Shown: positions 26,520 through 35,392 of the stretch, piece after piece
Position numbering within the stretch: position 1 is the stretch's first letter
Layout: every line of letters begins with the position of its first letter
NCBI GenBank assembly: GCA_965246915.1
Contig: CBDFGB010000033.1
Location: 62,001-126,000 of the forward strand
DNA: 64,000 nucleotides
DNA from: CAVRQM01 sp965246915
GTDB lineage: Bacteria; Pseudomonadota; Alphaproteobacteria; Acetobacterales; Acetobacteraceae
Reading direction: 5' to 3'
Notes under the pieces: model-generated
Told to the model about the DNA's origin: nothing
Seen by the model: only the letters and a program-made list of their open reading frames with translations
The model's database searches: none
Made by a program: the position numbers and the translations under genes

Positions 26520-27443
26520 TCAGGCCGCGGCGGCGCGGGCGGGGAGGAGACCCAGCTCGATCAATCCGCGCCGCAGTCCGTCGTGCTCCGCACGCCTCAG
26601 TGGCTGCAGCGGCGGACGTAGCCGGCCGCCGCCGAAGCCCAGCAGATCCATCGCGGCTTTGGTGCTGGGATAGAGCGTGCGGCCGTCGGTGGTGAACAGT
26701 CGCGTCAGCTTCCAGCCGAGTTCCTGCAGCGCGCGGGCTTCGTCGAGACGGCCGGCGGCGGCGGCATGATACAGATCGAGGCCGCCGGGCAACCACATGT
26801 TCGGGAAGCAGTCGATCAGGCCGTCCGCACCGAGGCCCATGGCGGAAGCTCCGAACACCGAGGAGGGGCCGCAGAACACCCGCAAGCGTTCGCGAACGGC
26901 GATCGCGGTGCCGTAGTAGGTGTGCCAGTCGCCGGAACTCTCCTTCACCGCGACGACGGCATCGAGCGCGGCGAGCCGGCCGACCAAATCGGGCGAGAGG
27001 TTATTCACCGCGTTGCCCGGAATGTTGTACAGCACGATCGGAAGCTCCACGGCAGCGGCCACCGTCTCGTAGTGGGCGAAGATTTCGTCGTCCGTCAGTT
27101 TTACAAAATAGGGCGGCAGGATCAGCGCGCCGTCGCAGCCGGCATCGTGCGCGCGTTTCGTCAACGAAATTGCGTCCCCCGCCCGGATCGCGCCGGTGCC
27201 GGCGATCACCGCGCCGCGCCCGGCCGAAGCCTTGACGCCGAGGGCGAACAGGTGGACGCGCTCGTCCGGCTCCAGCGCCCAGAATTCGCCGGTGCAGCCG
27301 CCGACCACGATTCCTGTCGCGCCTCGGTCCAGGAGGCGCTCGATGTTGCCGATGAACAACCGCTCGTCGATCATGAGGCGGTCATCGAATGGTGTCACGA
27401 CGGCCGGCATCGGTCCGGTCCAGCTGACGCTGTCGCGATTCAT
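26520..27443 (-). CDS. DapA-family aldolase/dehydratase
   Basis: A 307-residue TIM-barrel lyase of the dihydrodipicolinate synthase family. Visible are the substrate-carboxylate loop GGCTGEFWAL (in place of the usual G-T-T-G-E), the Tyr of VLYNIPGNAVNN and the Schiff-base Lys of VAVKESSGD. It is unlikely to be the lysine enzyme: context is an ABC importer and oxidoreductases, and the family includes catabolic sugar-acid, hydroxyproline and aldolase enzymes. ATG 27443 (MNRDSV) is chosen; the frame upstream overlaps the ATPase gene. Confidence 0.9.
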   Translation of the reverse strand: MNRDSVSWTGPMPAVVTPFDDRLMIDERLFIGNIERLLDRGATGIVVGGCTGEFWALEPDERVHLFALGVKASAGRGAVIAGTGAIRAGDAISLTKRAHDAGCDGALILPPYFVKLTDDEIFAHYETVAAAVELPIVLYNIPGNAVNNLSPDLVGRLAALDAVVAVKESSGDWHTYYGTAIAVRERLRVFCGPSSVFGASAMGLGADGLIDCFPNMWLPGGLDLYHAAAAGRLDEARALQELGWKLTRLFTTDGRTLYPSTKAAMDLLGFGGGRLRPPLQPLRRAEHDGLRRGLIELGLLPARAAAA

Positions 27444-27507
27444 GGCGTGGCTCCTCGGCGTCCGCGATTGGGATATTTCAGACGACCATCTCCGGCGCAA
27501 TCGCGCA

Positions 27508-28587
27508 TCAATTCGCGTCAGCATTGAGGCGCACGCCGCTCGAGGCGTCGAAGATGTGCAGGCGGTCGGCGCGAAGCCGCAGCCGTACCGTCTCACCCGG
27601 GCGAGGGCGGAAGTCGGCATCGCCTCGGCTGACGATCTCCTGGCCCAGGAAGTCGTAGATCAGCAGGCATTCGTGGCCGGTGGGCTCGACCACGCGCACC
27701 GTTGCGGGTTCGCCGTCGTGGGCGGCCCGGATGTCCTCGGGCCGCACCCCGACCGTCACGATATCTCCCGGCGCGACATTCCTGCCAAGCAACGGTGCTG
27801 CAACGGTGAGGCCGCCCGTTCGCAGGACCGGTCCTCGCGGGCCTGCCGATACGGTCGCCTCAAAGAAATTCATCGCCGGCGTGCCGATGAAGCCTGCCAC
27901 GAAGACGTTATGAGGCGCGCGATAGATGTCGTCGGGCGTGCCGTACTGCTGCACCACACCATGCGCCATCACCGCGATCCGGTCCGACATGGTCATCGCC
28001 TCCAGCTGGTCGTGCGTGACATAGACCATCGTCTTGCCGATACGCCGGTGCAGCTCGATCAGTTCTGCGCGCATATGGGCGCGCAGCTTCGCGTCGAGGT
28101 TGGACAGCGGCTCGTCCAGCAGGAACACGGCGGGATCGCGCACCAGTGCCCGTCCGAGCGCGACACGCTGCTGCTGACCGCCCGACAATTCCTTCGGCTT
28201 GCGATGCAACAGCGCGTCCAGTTGCAGCATCGCGGCCGCTTCGGCAACCTTCCTGGCCCGTTCCATACGCGGCACGCCGCGCTTGCGCAGCGGATACTCG
28301 ATGTTGCCGGCGACCGTCATGTGCGGATAGAGCGCGTAACTTTGAAACACCATCGCGATATCGCGTCGGGCCGGTGGGACGTCGTTGACCACGCGCTCGC
28401 CGATCCGGATCTCGCCGCTGGTCGGCTGTTCCAGGCCCGCCAGCATGCGGAGGGTCGTGGTCTTGCCGCAGCCGGACGGGCCGAGCAGGCTGACGAACGC
28501 GCCGGATTCGATCGCCAGATCGAGGCACTCGACGGCGGTGATCGCGCCGAACGCCTTGCGCACGCGCTCGAAGGTCACGGCCGCCAT
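27508..28587 (-). CDS. ABC transporter ATPase, MalK/UgpC type
   Basis: A 359-residue nucleotide-binding subunit of a CUT1-type importer. Walker A is GPSGCGKTTTLRM, signature LSGGQQQRVALGRAL, Walker B VFLLDEPLSNLDAKLR, with the switch His in YVTHDQ. The C-terminal about 120 residues form the TOBE-type regulatory domain found in MalK and UgpC (VGVRPEDI). It overlaps the upstream permease stop by one base (TGATG). It energises uptake of the locus's substrate, usually a sugar, polyol or glycerol-phosphate-like compound. Confidence 0.95.
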   Translation of the reverse strand: MAAVTFERVRKAFGAITAVECLDLAIESGAFVSLLGPSGCGKTTTLRMLAGLEQPTSGEIRIGERVVNDVPPARRDIAMVFQSYALYPHMTVAGNIEYPLRKRGVPRMERARKVAEAAAMLQLDALLHRKPKELSGGQQQRVALGRALVRDPAVFLLDEPLSNLDAKLRAHMRAELIELHRRIGKTMVYVTHDQLEAMTMSDRIAVMAHGVVQQYGTPDDIYRAPHNVFVAGFIGTPAMNFFEATVSAGPRGPVLRTGGLTVAAPLLGRNVAPGDIVTVGVRPEDIRAAHDGEPATVRVVEPTGHECLLIYDFLGQEIVSRGDADFRPRPGETVRLRLRADRLHIFDASSGVRLNADAN

Positions 28588-29414
28588 CAGCCTTTCACTC
28601 CGCCGGCGCCGAAGCCGGCCGTGAGGTGCCGCTGCATCAAGGCGAAAACCACGATGACCGGCACGCTCATCATGACCGAGGCGGCCATCAGCAGCGACCA
28701 TTCGACATTGAAGGACGAGACCAGCATCGTCATGACGCCGGTCGTCAGCGGCCGAGCGTGATCGTCGTTCACCAGCACCAGGGCGAACAGATATTCGTTC
28801 CAGGCAAGGATGAATGTGAACAGGGCTGTCGAGATGATGCCCGGCAAGGCCTGCGGCAGGATCACGTCGAAAAACGCGCCCATGCGGGTCGCGCCGTCGA
28901 TCATTGCGGCGGCTTCGAGGTCGGGCGGGATGCCTGCCATGAACGAGCGCAGGATCCATAGCGCGAAAGGCAGGGCGAAGGTCGTGTATGCGATCATCAG
29001 GCTCGGCAATGTGTTGGCCATCCCGATCCAGACGATCAGCAGGTACAGCGGTATGACGAGGACGACGGACGGCAGCAGATAGGTGAACAGCACGAGCTGC
29101 GCCAGGCGCTCCCGCCCTGGATAGCTGAAGCGCACGAGGCTGTAGGCACCGAGCGCGGCAATCGCGACCACCACGACGGTCGTGCCCACGGCGAGGATGA
29201 CGGAGTTGCGGAAATACAGCAGGAACGGAGTCTCGGTCAGCACGCGCCAGTAATGCTCCATGGTCACCGCCGAGGGGATCAGCGTCGGCGGGATGCGGAA
29301 CAACTCGTCCGCCGGCTTGACCGAGGTGTCGATCATCCACAGTAGCGGGAACGTCACGACCAGGATGGCGCTCCAGGTCACGAGATTGATCGCGATGCTG
29401 CGACGCATTCTCAT
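28587..29414 (-). CDS. ABC transporter permease, MalG type
   Basis: Membrane subunit of 275 residues with six predicted helices and the coupling loop EAAMIDGATRMGAFFDVILP (EAA motif). The N-terminus, INLVTWSAILVVTFPLLWM, is the first helix. It starts in an ATGA overlap with the partner permease and ends overlapping the ATPase start, showing tight operon structure. Together they form the heterodimeric channel of the sugar-type importer. Confidence 0.94.
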   Translation of the reverse strand: MRMRRSIAINLVTWSAILVVTFPLLWMIDTSVKPADELFRIPPTLIPSAVTMEHYWRVLTETPFLLYFRNSVILAVGTTVVVVAIAALGAYSLVRFSYPGRERLAQLVLFTYLLPSVVLVIPLYLLIVWIGMANTLPSLMIAYTTFALPFALWILRSFMAGIPPDLEAAAMIDGATRMGAFFDVILPQALPGIISTALFTFILAWNEYLFALVLVNDDHARPLTTGVMTMLVSSFNVEWSLLMAASVMMSVPVIVVFALMQRHLTAGFGAGGVKG

Positions 29415-30283
29415 GGGTCCCGCCGCGCGCGGCCATACAGCGCCATGAACACCAGAAGAACCGTCAGCATGAGCACGGCGACCGCCGAAGCGCGGCCCAT
29501 GTCGTTCAAAGCGAATGCCTGTTGATAGACCAGAAGCGGCAGCGTCTGGGTTGCATCGACGGGCCCGCCGCCGGTCAGCAAATACAGCAGGTCAAATTCC
29601 TTGAAATCCCAGATCGCGCGAAGGAGCACGACGATCAGCAAGACCTCCCTCAGCTGCGGCAGCGTCACGTCGACGAAGCGGGCGATCGGTCCGGCACCAT
29701 CGATCCGCGCCGCCTCGTACAAGTGCGGCGGGATGGTTTGCAGCCGCGCCAGCACGGTGATGACGACGAATGGAAAGTATTTCCACGCGCCCACAACAAT
29801 GACACTGGCCATGGCGTTGGGCATCATGCCGAGCCAGTCGACCGGCATGTCGACCAGGCCAGCCCGAATGATGAGGTGGTTGAGAATGCCGTAGAGATCG
29901 TTGAACAGCCAGCGCCAGATCAGCACTGCGACGACGGTTGAGACGAAGTAAGGAAACAGCACCAGAGCGCGTGCCAGAGAACGAAACACGATCGACTCGT
30001 TCAACAGCAGCGCCATGCCGATGCCGGCGACAGACTGCAGGAACAGCGTCCCGGCGGTCCAAATGACGTTGGCGCGCAGGGCGTGCCAGAACGCGACGTC
30101 GCCTAGCAGCTCAACGTAATTCGACAGGCCGACGAAATGACCCAGCAAGGTCGGAGTGTAGACCGAGAACAGGCTGAGATACAGTGTCGAGGCGAGCGGG
30201 TAGACGATCACGCCGCAGAACACGAGGATGGTGGGCGCGATCAGCATGACGCCGAGCCAGGCGTCGCGCGTGGCCAGCCGCAT
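29411..30283 (-). CDS. ABC transporter permease, MalF type
   Basis: Membrane subunit of 290 residues with six helices. The first is GVMLIAPTILVFCGVIVYPL; the coupling motif reads EAARIDGAGPIARFVDVTLP. ATG 30283 (MRLATR) is 17 bases after the binding-protein stop. Its stop overlaps the next permease by four bases. It is the partner of the MalG-type subunit in a CUT1 importer. Confidence 0.94.
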   Translation of the reverse strand: MRLATRDAWLGVMLIAPTILVFCGVIVYPLASTLYLSLFSVYTPTLLGHFVGLSNYVELLGDVAFWHALRANVIWTAGTLFLQSVAGIGMALLLNESIVFRSLARALVLFPYFVSTVVAVLIWRWLFNDLYGILNHLIIRAGLVDMPVDWLGMMPNAMASVIVVGAWKYFPFVVITVLARLQTIPPHLYEAARIDGAGPIARFVDVTLPQLREVLLIVVLLRAIWDFKEFDLLYLLTGGGPVDATQTLPLLVYQQAFALNDMGRASAVAVLMLTVLLVFMALYGRARRDP

Positions 30284-30300
30284 GGAATGCGCGGTCCGCG

Positions 30301-31620
30301 TCAGCCTTTGGCAATCTGCGCGATCTTCTTGGCCGTGTCGCCGACGACCGTCTTCGCGTCCTCGCCATTCAGGCAGACGCGCTGCACCATCTCGGCGATG
30401 ACGTTGCTGTTGACGACCTTGCCGCCGGCCGGGTTCGGCTTGTGCGCCGGAGATTCGAAGCCGAGGTTGAATCCGCCTGCCGCGGCGCCGGCCATCAGAT
30501 CGACCTCCGTCTGGTATTTCTTGATGATCGGATTGGCGAGGTAATCGGGATTGCTGGCGATCGGCTTGAGCACCGGGAGTACATGGCCGGGCGCGCCGAG
30601 CAGTTGCTTGATGTAGCCCTCGGGGTTGAACAGCGAGACGACGAATTTCTTGGTCATCGCCATGTCCTTCGCGGCATTGGGCACGAACACGCTGGGGAAG
30701 TCGTTGAAGGTCCAGGCGGCGACATCCTTGGCAATCGTGGGGTAGGTCGCGCAGGTCACGCTGTCGGCGATCGCCGGATTCTGTGCCGTCACGTTCGCCA
30801 GCACGCGCCCGGCATAGATGCCGGTGGCCGACGCGCCGGAAACGAAGGCGTTGAGGCTCTCGCCCCAACTGTAATTGGTGGCACCGGGTGGACAGACCTC
30901 GCGCATTGACTTGTACCATTCCAGCGCGTCGAGCGTGTGCCGGCTGTCGATCGCCACGTCGAGGTCCGGCGAGAACACCTGGCCGCCGGCCTGGTGGATC
31001 ACCCCGATGAAAATCAGCGATGTCATGCTGTTGCGCCCGTACGGCAGCGGCGCGCCGTAGACCCCGCCGCCCTGCATCTTCTTGCAGGCGGTGCGCAACT
31101 CGTCCCAGGTGACCGGCGCGGAGGCGATCGCCGCCTTTTCCATGAGGTCGCGGCGCAACCACAGCATGTTCGCCGCCGTGTTGCCGACGCCAGTGCCGGC
31201 ATAGACGCCCTTCGAGACCTCGTAGACGCGGTTCGCGCCCGCGTAGAAGTTTTGCGGCCCGAGCGCCTCAATGACATCGGTCATCGGCTCCAGCAGGCCG
31301 GCCGACCAGTAATCCTGCACCGCGAAAGAGGGAAGGTGTGTGATCACATTCGGCACCTGTCCGCTCGCGAAGGCGGCGGCGAGTTGCTGCGCGTAGCCTT
31401 CGTCCGATGTCGGCTCGAACGTCACCTTCACGCCCGGATTGGCGGCCTCGAACTGGGCGATCTGGAACATGTAGGCGGCGCGCTGGGTGGGGGCGGCCTG
31501 GGGCGACCACCACCGAAGAACCGTGCCGGACCCGGCGGCGGCCGAATCCATGAGTGTCGCGGCGGTGCCGGCGGCGAGAAGGACGCGGCGTGAGAGGACG
31601 GCGGACTGGGTCATCGACAT
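30301..31620 (-). CDS. Extracellular solute-binding protein, family 1
   Basis: Periplasmic receptor of the ABC importer, about 439 residues. The N-terminal LSRRVLLAAGTAATL, with twin Arg followed by a hydrophobic run and AAAG, looks like a Tat-type signal peptide. The mature part begins VLRWWSPQA and has typical family 1 text (AQFEAANPGVKVTFEPTS, and WKxxAPVTWDEL-like region). It is first in the operon, divergent from the IclR regulator with a palindrome between them, so its expression is probably the regulated output. Ligand unknown. Confidence 0.92.
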   Translation of the reverse strand: MSMTQSAVLSRRVLLAAGTAATLMDSAAAGSGTVLRWWSPQAAPTQRAAYMFQIAQFEAANPGVKVTFEPTSDEGYAQQLAAAFASGQVPNVITHLPSFAVQDYWSAGLLEPMTDVIEALGPQNFYAGANRVYEVSKGVYAGTGVGNTAANMLWLRRDLMEKAAIASAPVTWDELRTACKKMQGGGVYGAPLPYGRNSMTSLIFIGVIHQAGGQVFSPDLDVAIDSRHTLDALEWYKSMREVCPPGATNYSWGESLNAFVSGASATGIYAGRVLANVTAQNPAIADSVTCATYPTIAKDVAAWTFNDFPSVFVPNAAKDMAMTKKFVVSLFNPEGYIKQLLGAPGHVLPVLKPIASNPDYLANPIIKKYQTEVDLMAGAAAGGFNLGFESPAHKPNPAGGKVVNSNVIAEMVQRVCLNGEDAKTVVGDTAKKIAQIAKG

Positions 31621-31660
31621 TCCGCCCAATCTGGGCGCCCCTTGCATGGTTTGGTCGCTA

Positions 31661-31678
31661 TGCGCACATCCGTGCGCA
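31661..31678. promoter_or_regulatory. Candidate IclR operator
   Basis: TGCGCAC, ATCC, GTGCGCA: a perfect palindrome with 7-base arms in the 168-base gap between the binding-protein gene and the divergent iclR-type gene. IclR regulators bind short palindromes in such gaps. A half site GTGCGCA recurs at 36411-36417 before the hydroxyacyl-dehydrogenase-like gene. Confidence 0.55.
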
Positions 31679-31788
31679 ACTATGAGCCAGGGCGATGCGC
31701 GATGACAAGGCGACACATCGGTGTTTGTCGAACGCCGTCGATTGAACGTTTCGCGTCGCTCCGCTAGCACTCGTCGCAGTCCAAACCC

Positions 31789-32583
31789 GTGAAAACCATC
31801 GTGTCAGACGCCGTCGCCCCGACCTCCGACGCACGCGACTATGTCAATTCGCTGGCGCACGGCCTGGAGGTGATCCGCGCCTTCAGCCGTGCGAAGCCCA
31901 GCATGACCTTGAGCGAAGTGGCGCAGCAGACCGACCTCACCCGCGCGGCGGCGCGGCGCTTCCTGCTGACCCTGGTGCGCGAGGGTTATGCGGAAATCGT
32001 CGGGCGGCAGTTCCGGCTGAGCCCGAAAGTGCTGGAACTCGGGTATTCCGTCCTCTCGTCGATGAACGTCGCCGACGTGATCCAGCCGGTGACCAACGAA
32101 TTGGCCGAGCGGATTGGCGAGAGCTGCTTTGCCGCCGTGCTGGACGGGGACTCGGTCATCTACATTGCGCGCGCATCGTCGGGCCGCATGATCGACGTGG
32201 GAATCACGATCGGCAGCCGGGTGCCGGCGCATTGCGTCTCGACTGGGAGGGTGCTGCTGGCCGGCCTGCCGGCGCTGGCCCTCGATGCCTATTTCGAGAC
32301 CGCGCGGCTGCCGAAGCTGACGCCGCACACGACGACGTCGAAGGTCAAGCTGCGCGACGCGATCGAGGAGGCGCGGCGGCAGGGTTGGGCGATCGTCGAT
32401 CAGGAACTGGAGATCGGATTGCGCTCCATCTCCGCGCCGGTGGTGGACCGCAAGGGCGTGGTGATCGCTGCGCTGAACGTGTGCTGTCCCGGGACGCGGG
32501 TGACGCCGGAGGACATGCGGACGCGCATTCTGACGGAGCTTCTGACCGCCGCGCAGCGGATATCACGCGCTCTGCCGGACTAA
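31789..32583 (+). CDS. IclR-family transcriptional regulator
   Basis: A 264-residue regulator. The N-terminal winged helix is SMTLSEVAQQTDLTRAAARR, then FLLTLVREGYAEIV. The C-terminal effector domain (about residues 95-260) has VIYIARASSGRMIDVGI and GWAIVDQELEIGLRSISAPV, in the PcaR/PobR style that binds organic acids. The start is GTG 31789. It is divergent from the ABC operon and its stop overlaps the converging DadA-like gene by four bases, so it sits between the two arms of the catabolic locus and probably controls both. Confidence 0.94.
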   Translation: MKTIVSDAVAPTSDARDYVNSLAHGLEVIRAFSRAKPSMTLSEVAQQTDLTRAAARRFLLTLVREGYAEIVGRQFRLSPKVLELGYSVLSSMNVADVIQPVTNELAERIGESCFAAVLDGDSVIYIARASSGRMIDVGITIGSRVPAHCVSTGRVLLAGLPALALDAYFETARLPKLTPHTTTSKVKLRDAIEEARRQGWAIVDQELEIGLRSISAPVVDRKGVVIAALNVCCPGTRVTPEDMRTRILTELLTAAQRISRALPD

Positions 32584-33713
32584 ATCCGCGCGAAGCGGGC
32601 GGGGGAGAAGTCGGCGAGCGGAAGCTCTGGCGCGCGGGTCAGCATCGCGTCGGCGACCAGGCGGGCGCACAGAGGACCGAGCGTGTAGCCGGCATCGCCG
32701 GGGATCGCGACGAACAGACCGGGCGCCGCCTCGCCCAGCACGGCCCGACCGTCGACGGACGTGTTGACTCCGGCCCAGGTCCGCAACAGACGCAGACCGC
32801 CGATCGCCGGTACGATGTGCTGCGCGAGGGCCACATTGCCGAGCAGACTGGGCCGGCCCACCGTTGGGTGGTCATCGGCGATGTGGGCGGGCCAGCCGCC
32901 GCCGATCACCACCTGTCCCGCGCCCAACTGCTTGAGGGTGATCGGCCGCTCGGCGTGCTGCACGAGATGTGAAATCAGAGGCTCGGTCGCCTCGGTGATG
33001 TTCATGTGCAGCGGCTCCGCGCGGGTCCGTATCGGCACGCCGACACACGCCAGGATATCGCCCGACCCAGCGCCAGCCGCCACGACCACCTGGTCCGCCC
33101 GGAGCGCCCCGCGCAACGTCGCAAGGTCGTAGGCTCCGCCGGCCCGCGCCATACTGACAACCCGCGCCGGCACAAGCCGCGCGCCGGCTGCCCATGCCCG
33201 TGCCGAGACCGCGGCGTTGGCCAGTAGCGGGCTCAGTTTTCCTTCCGCGGCGCAGAACTCTGCGCCGACGACGGCCGCGCAGAGGTAGGGTGCCGCGCGG
33301 TCCAAGGCGGCGCGATCGAGCATTTCGACATCGAGCCCGAGCGCTTCCTCCCGCCGGCATTTTTGCGCGATGACGTCGAGCTGGTCCGTCGTTTCCGCCA
33401 CCATCAGCCCGCCGGTCACGCGCAGCCCGATATCGCCCAGCCGGGCCGCCAGCGCCTGCCAGTGGCGGACCGCGAGGGGATAAAGCGGCAGATCGCGCTC
33501 CACGCCGGCCGCAAGATGCGGGTAGAGCCGGATGAACCGGCTCTGCATCTGCACATGCAGGCTGCCGGCATTGGCGGTAGTGCCCGCGTGACGGTCGTCG
33601 TCGAGGCAGACGACGTCCTCGCCTGCCTCGGCGAGGAACCACGACAAGCACAGGCCGACGATCCCGCCGCCGATCACCGCGACACCCGCCCGTTCGGGCA
33701 GCGTCGGCGTCAC
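32580..33713 (-). CDS. DadA-like FAD oxidoreductase
   Basis: A 377-residue flavoprotein of the D-amino-acid dehydrogenase/glycine oxidase (DAO) family. The N-terminal dinucleotide loop is VIGGGIVGLCLSWFLAEAG and the C-terminal FAD segment is LFVAIPGDAGYTLGPL. It follows the [2Fe-2S]/FAD fusion gene with overlapping ends, as beta subunits follow alpha subunits in HcnBC, opine oxidase and hetero-oligomeric D-hydroxyproline dehydrogenases. An amine, imino acid or opine substrate is therefore likely; which one is unknown. Confidence 0.9.
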   Translation of the reverse strand: MTPTLPERAGVAVIGGGIVGLCLSWFLAEAGEDVVCLDDDRHAGTTANAGSLHVQMQSRFIRLYPHLAAGVERDLPLYPLAVRHWQALAARLGDIGLRVTGGLMVAETTDQLDVIAQKCRREEALGLDVEMLDRAALDRAAPYLCAAVVGAEFCAAEGKLSPLLANAAVSARAWAAGARLVPARVVSMARAGGAYDLATLRGALRADQVVVAAGAGSGDILACVGVPIRTRAEPLHMNITEATEPLISHLVQHAERPITLKQLGAGQVVIGGGWPAHIADDHPTVGRPSLLGNVALAQHIVPAIGGLRLLRTWAGVNTSVDGRAVLGEAAPGLFVAIPGDAGYTLGPLCARLVADAMLTRAPELPLADFSPARFARI

Positions 33714-35392
33714 TCGGTCCGCGCCATGCCGATCAGGTCACCGATCCGGATGGGCCGGATCGGTGGGCGCGGGGCGAAGAAGGCGTCCTCGTCGACCGGT
33801 GGGCCGCCGCGTGCGGCGATCAATGCGGCCAGATGGGGCGCGCAGTAGCGGCCCTGGCAGCCGCCCATGCCGGCCCGCGTCAGTCGCTTGATCGCGCCGA
33901 TCGAGGTCGCGCCCTCCGCCATCGCGGCGTCGAGCATGGCGCGCGTGACGCTCTCGCAGCGGCAGACGAGCGTGTCGTGCGTCGCGAGCGCCACGCTCGG
34001 GTCGACGGCTTCGAACAGGCTCCACAGGCCGCGCTGGAAGCGGCGATGACGGCGGAGCGATCGTCGCGCGCGCTTGCCTTCCGACGCGAGCGTGCGAGTC
34101 GGCGTTCGTCCCAACGAGGTGACGGCCGAGAGTCCGGCGATGACCCCCTCCGCGCGGGCCGCGTGAGCGCCGCCGAGGCCGCAGCCATCGCCCACCCCGA
34201 AGACGTGCTCGACGCTCGTTCGGCAATCGGCGTCGCGCACCGTGCGCAAGTGCCGATGACGCGGATCGTGGATTTGCGCCGCGCCGAGCGCGCGAAAGAC
34301 GTCGTCGGCGGGCAAGAAGCCGTAGCCCATCGTGACGACATCGACGTCGAACGCCGGGCCGTCGCCGAGCCGCGCGCCATCCCAAGCGGCCAGACGTGCC
34401 CGCAGCCCGTCCGTTCGCGCCTCGACCGCTCGCAGACAGTGGCGATAGAGCAGCCTGATGCCTCGTCGGCGCAGCGTGGCGGCGTATTCGAACCCTTTGG
34501 CCAGCAGGCCCGGCGAGGAAAGCGCCATGTCAAACAGCGCCGTGGGATGCGTCGGGCGCGGCGCGAGTTCCGCGACGGCCACGACCTGAGCACCGGCCCG
34601 CGCCAGCTCCAACGCGACCTGCAAATTGAGCGGCCCGTTGCCGGCCACCAGAATGCGCTGTCCGGCGACCACGCCATAGCTCCGCAGCAGCGTTTGCGCG
34701 GCGCCCGTCGTCATCACGCCCGGCAGTGTCCAACCGGGCACGGGCAGTGAGCGCTCGAACGCGCCGGTCGCGACGATCAGCCGCCTCGGCCGCACCAGCC
34801 GAGGGCCATCGGGCGCGGTCAGCGCGAGTTCGAGCGGCGCGAACGCGCCCCACACGGTCGCACCGTCGAGGAAGCGCCCGCCGCTGGCGCGCGCCCGGCC
34901 GATCAGCCGCGCGCCCTCCCGAGCCTGCGTGTCGCCCGCCGTCCGGCCGGGCGTGGGCTGCTTGAAATACTGTCCGCCGGCGACGGGGCGTTCGTCGATC
35001 ACCAGGACATCGAGACCGCTTTCGGCGGCAACGCAGGCCGCCGCGAGCCCGCCCGCGCCGCCGCCCAGAATGGCCAGGTCAGGCGTCTCGACCGGCAATT
35101 CCGGCGCATCCGGTGGCGCGGCCGTCCGGATGCTGAGCGGCGTCAGGGCGGGCTGGCGGCGGATGTCGTGCCGCCCCGTCACCTTGGTCATGCAGGCGCG
35201 AAGATCGGGCGTTCCGTCCACGACAACGAGGCAGTCCTGGCAGACGCCCATGCCGCAGAACATGCCGCGCAAGTCGCCGCCCGACGTGTGTCGCAGCCCC
35301 AACTCGCCGCACGCGGTCAGGCTCGCCGCGATAGTGTCGCCAATCCGGGCGGAGACGGGCCGACCCTCGAACCGTATTTCCACGGTCGTCAC
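33710..35392 (-). CDS. Fused [2Fe-2S]/FAD/BFD oxidase subunit (HcnAB-like)
   Basis: A 560-residue protein joining three parts. Residues 1-85 are a ferredoxin-like domain with Cys 46, 51, 54 and 67 (FCGMGVCQDC, RACM). From about 105 there is a pyridine-nucleotide-disulfide-type FAD domain (LAILGGGAGGLAAA). The C-terminal about 60 residues form a BFD-like [2Fe-2S] domain (LVCRCESVTRAML, then GGCQGRYCAPHL). HcnA and HcnB, or LhpF and LhpE, are usually separate proteins; here they are one chain. With the DadA-like gene it forms a complete amine or imino-acid dehydrogenase. Confidence 0.9.
   Translation of the reverse strand: MTTVEIRFEGRPVSARIGDTIAASLTACGELGLRHTSGGDLRGMFCGMGVCQDCLVVVDGTPDLRACMTKVTGRHDIRRQPALTPLSIRTAAPPDAPELPVETPDLAILGGGAGGLAAACVAAESGLDVLVIDERPVAGGQYFKQPTPGRTAGDTQAREGARLIGRARASGGRFLDGATVWGAFAPLELALTAPDGPRLVRPRRLIVATGAFERSLPVPGWTLPGVMTTGAAQTLLRSYGVVAGQRILVAGNGPLNLQVALELARAGAQVVAVAELAPRPTHPTALFDMALSSPGLLAKGFEYAATLRRRGIRLLYRHCLRAVEARTDGLRARLAAWDGARLGDGPAFDVDVVTMGYGFLPADDVFRALGAAQIHDPRHRHLRTVRDADCRTSVEHVFGVGDGCGLGGAHAARAEGVIAGLSAVTSLGRTPTRTLASEGKRARRSLRRHRRFQRGLWSLFEAVDPSVALATHDTLVCRCESVTRAMLDAAMAEGATSIGAIKRLTRAGMGGCQGRYCAPHLAALIAARGGPPVDEDAFFAPRPPIRPIRIGDLIGMARTE

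Noticed and set aside
26520..27443. Lysine-pathway dihydrodipicolinate synthase
   Set aside because: The carboxylate loop is GGCTGE and the gene sits in a transport/catabolic operon, so a biosynthetic dapA is unlikely.
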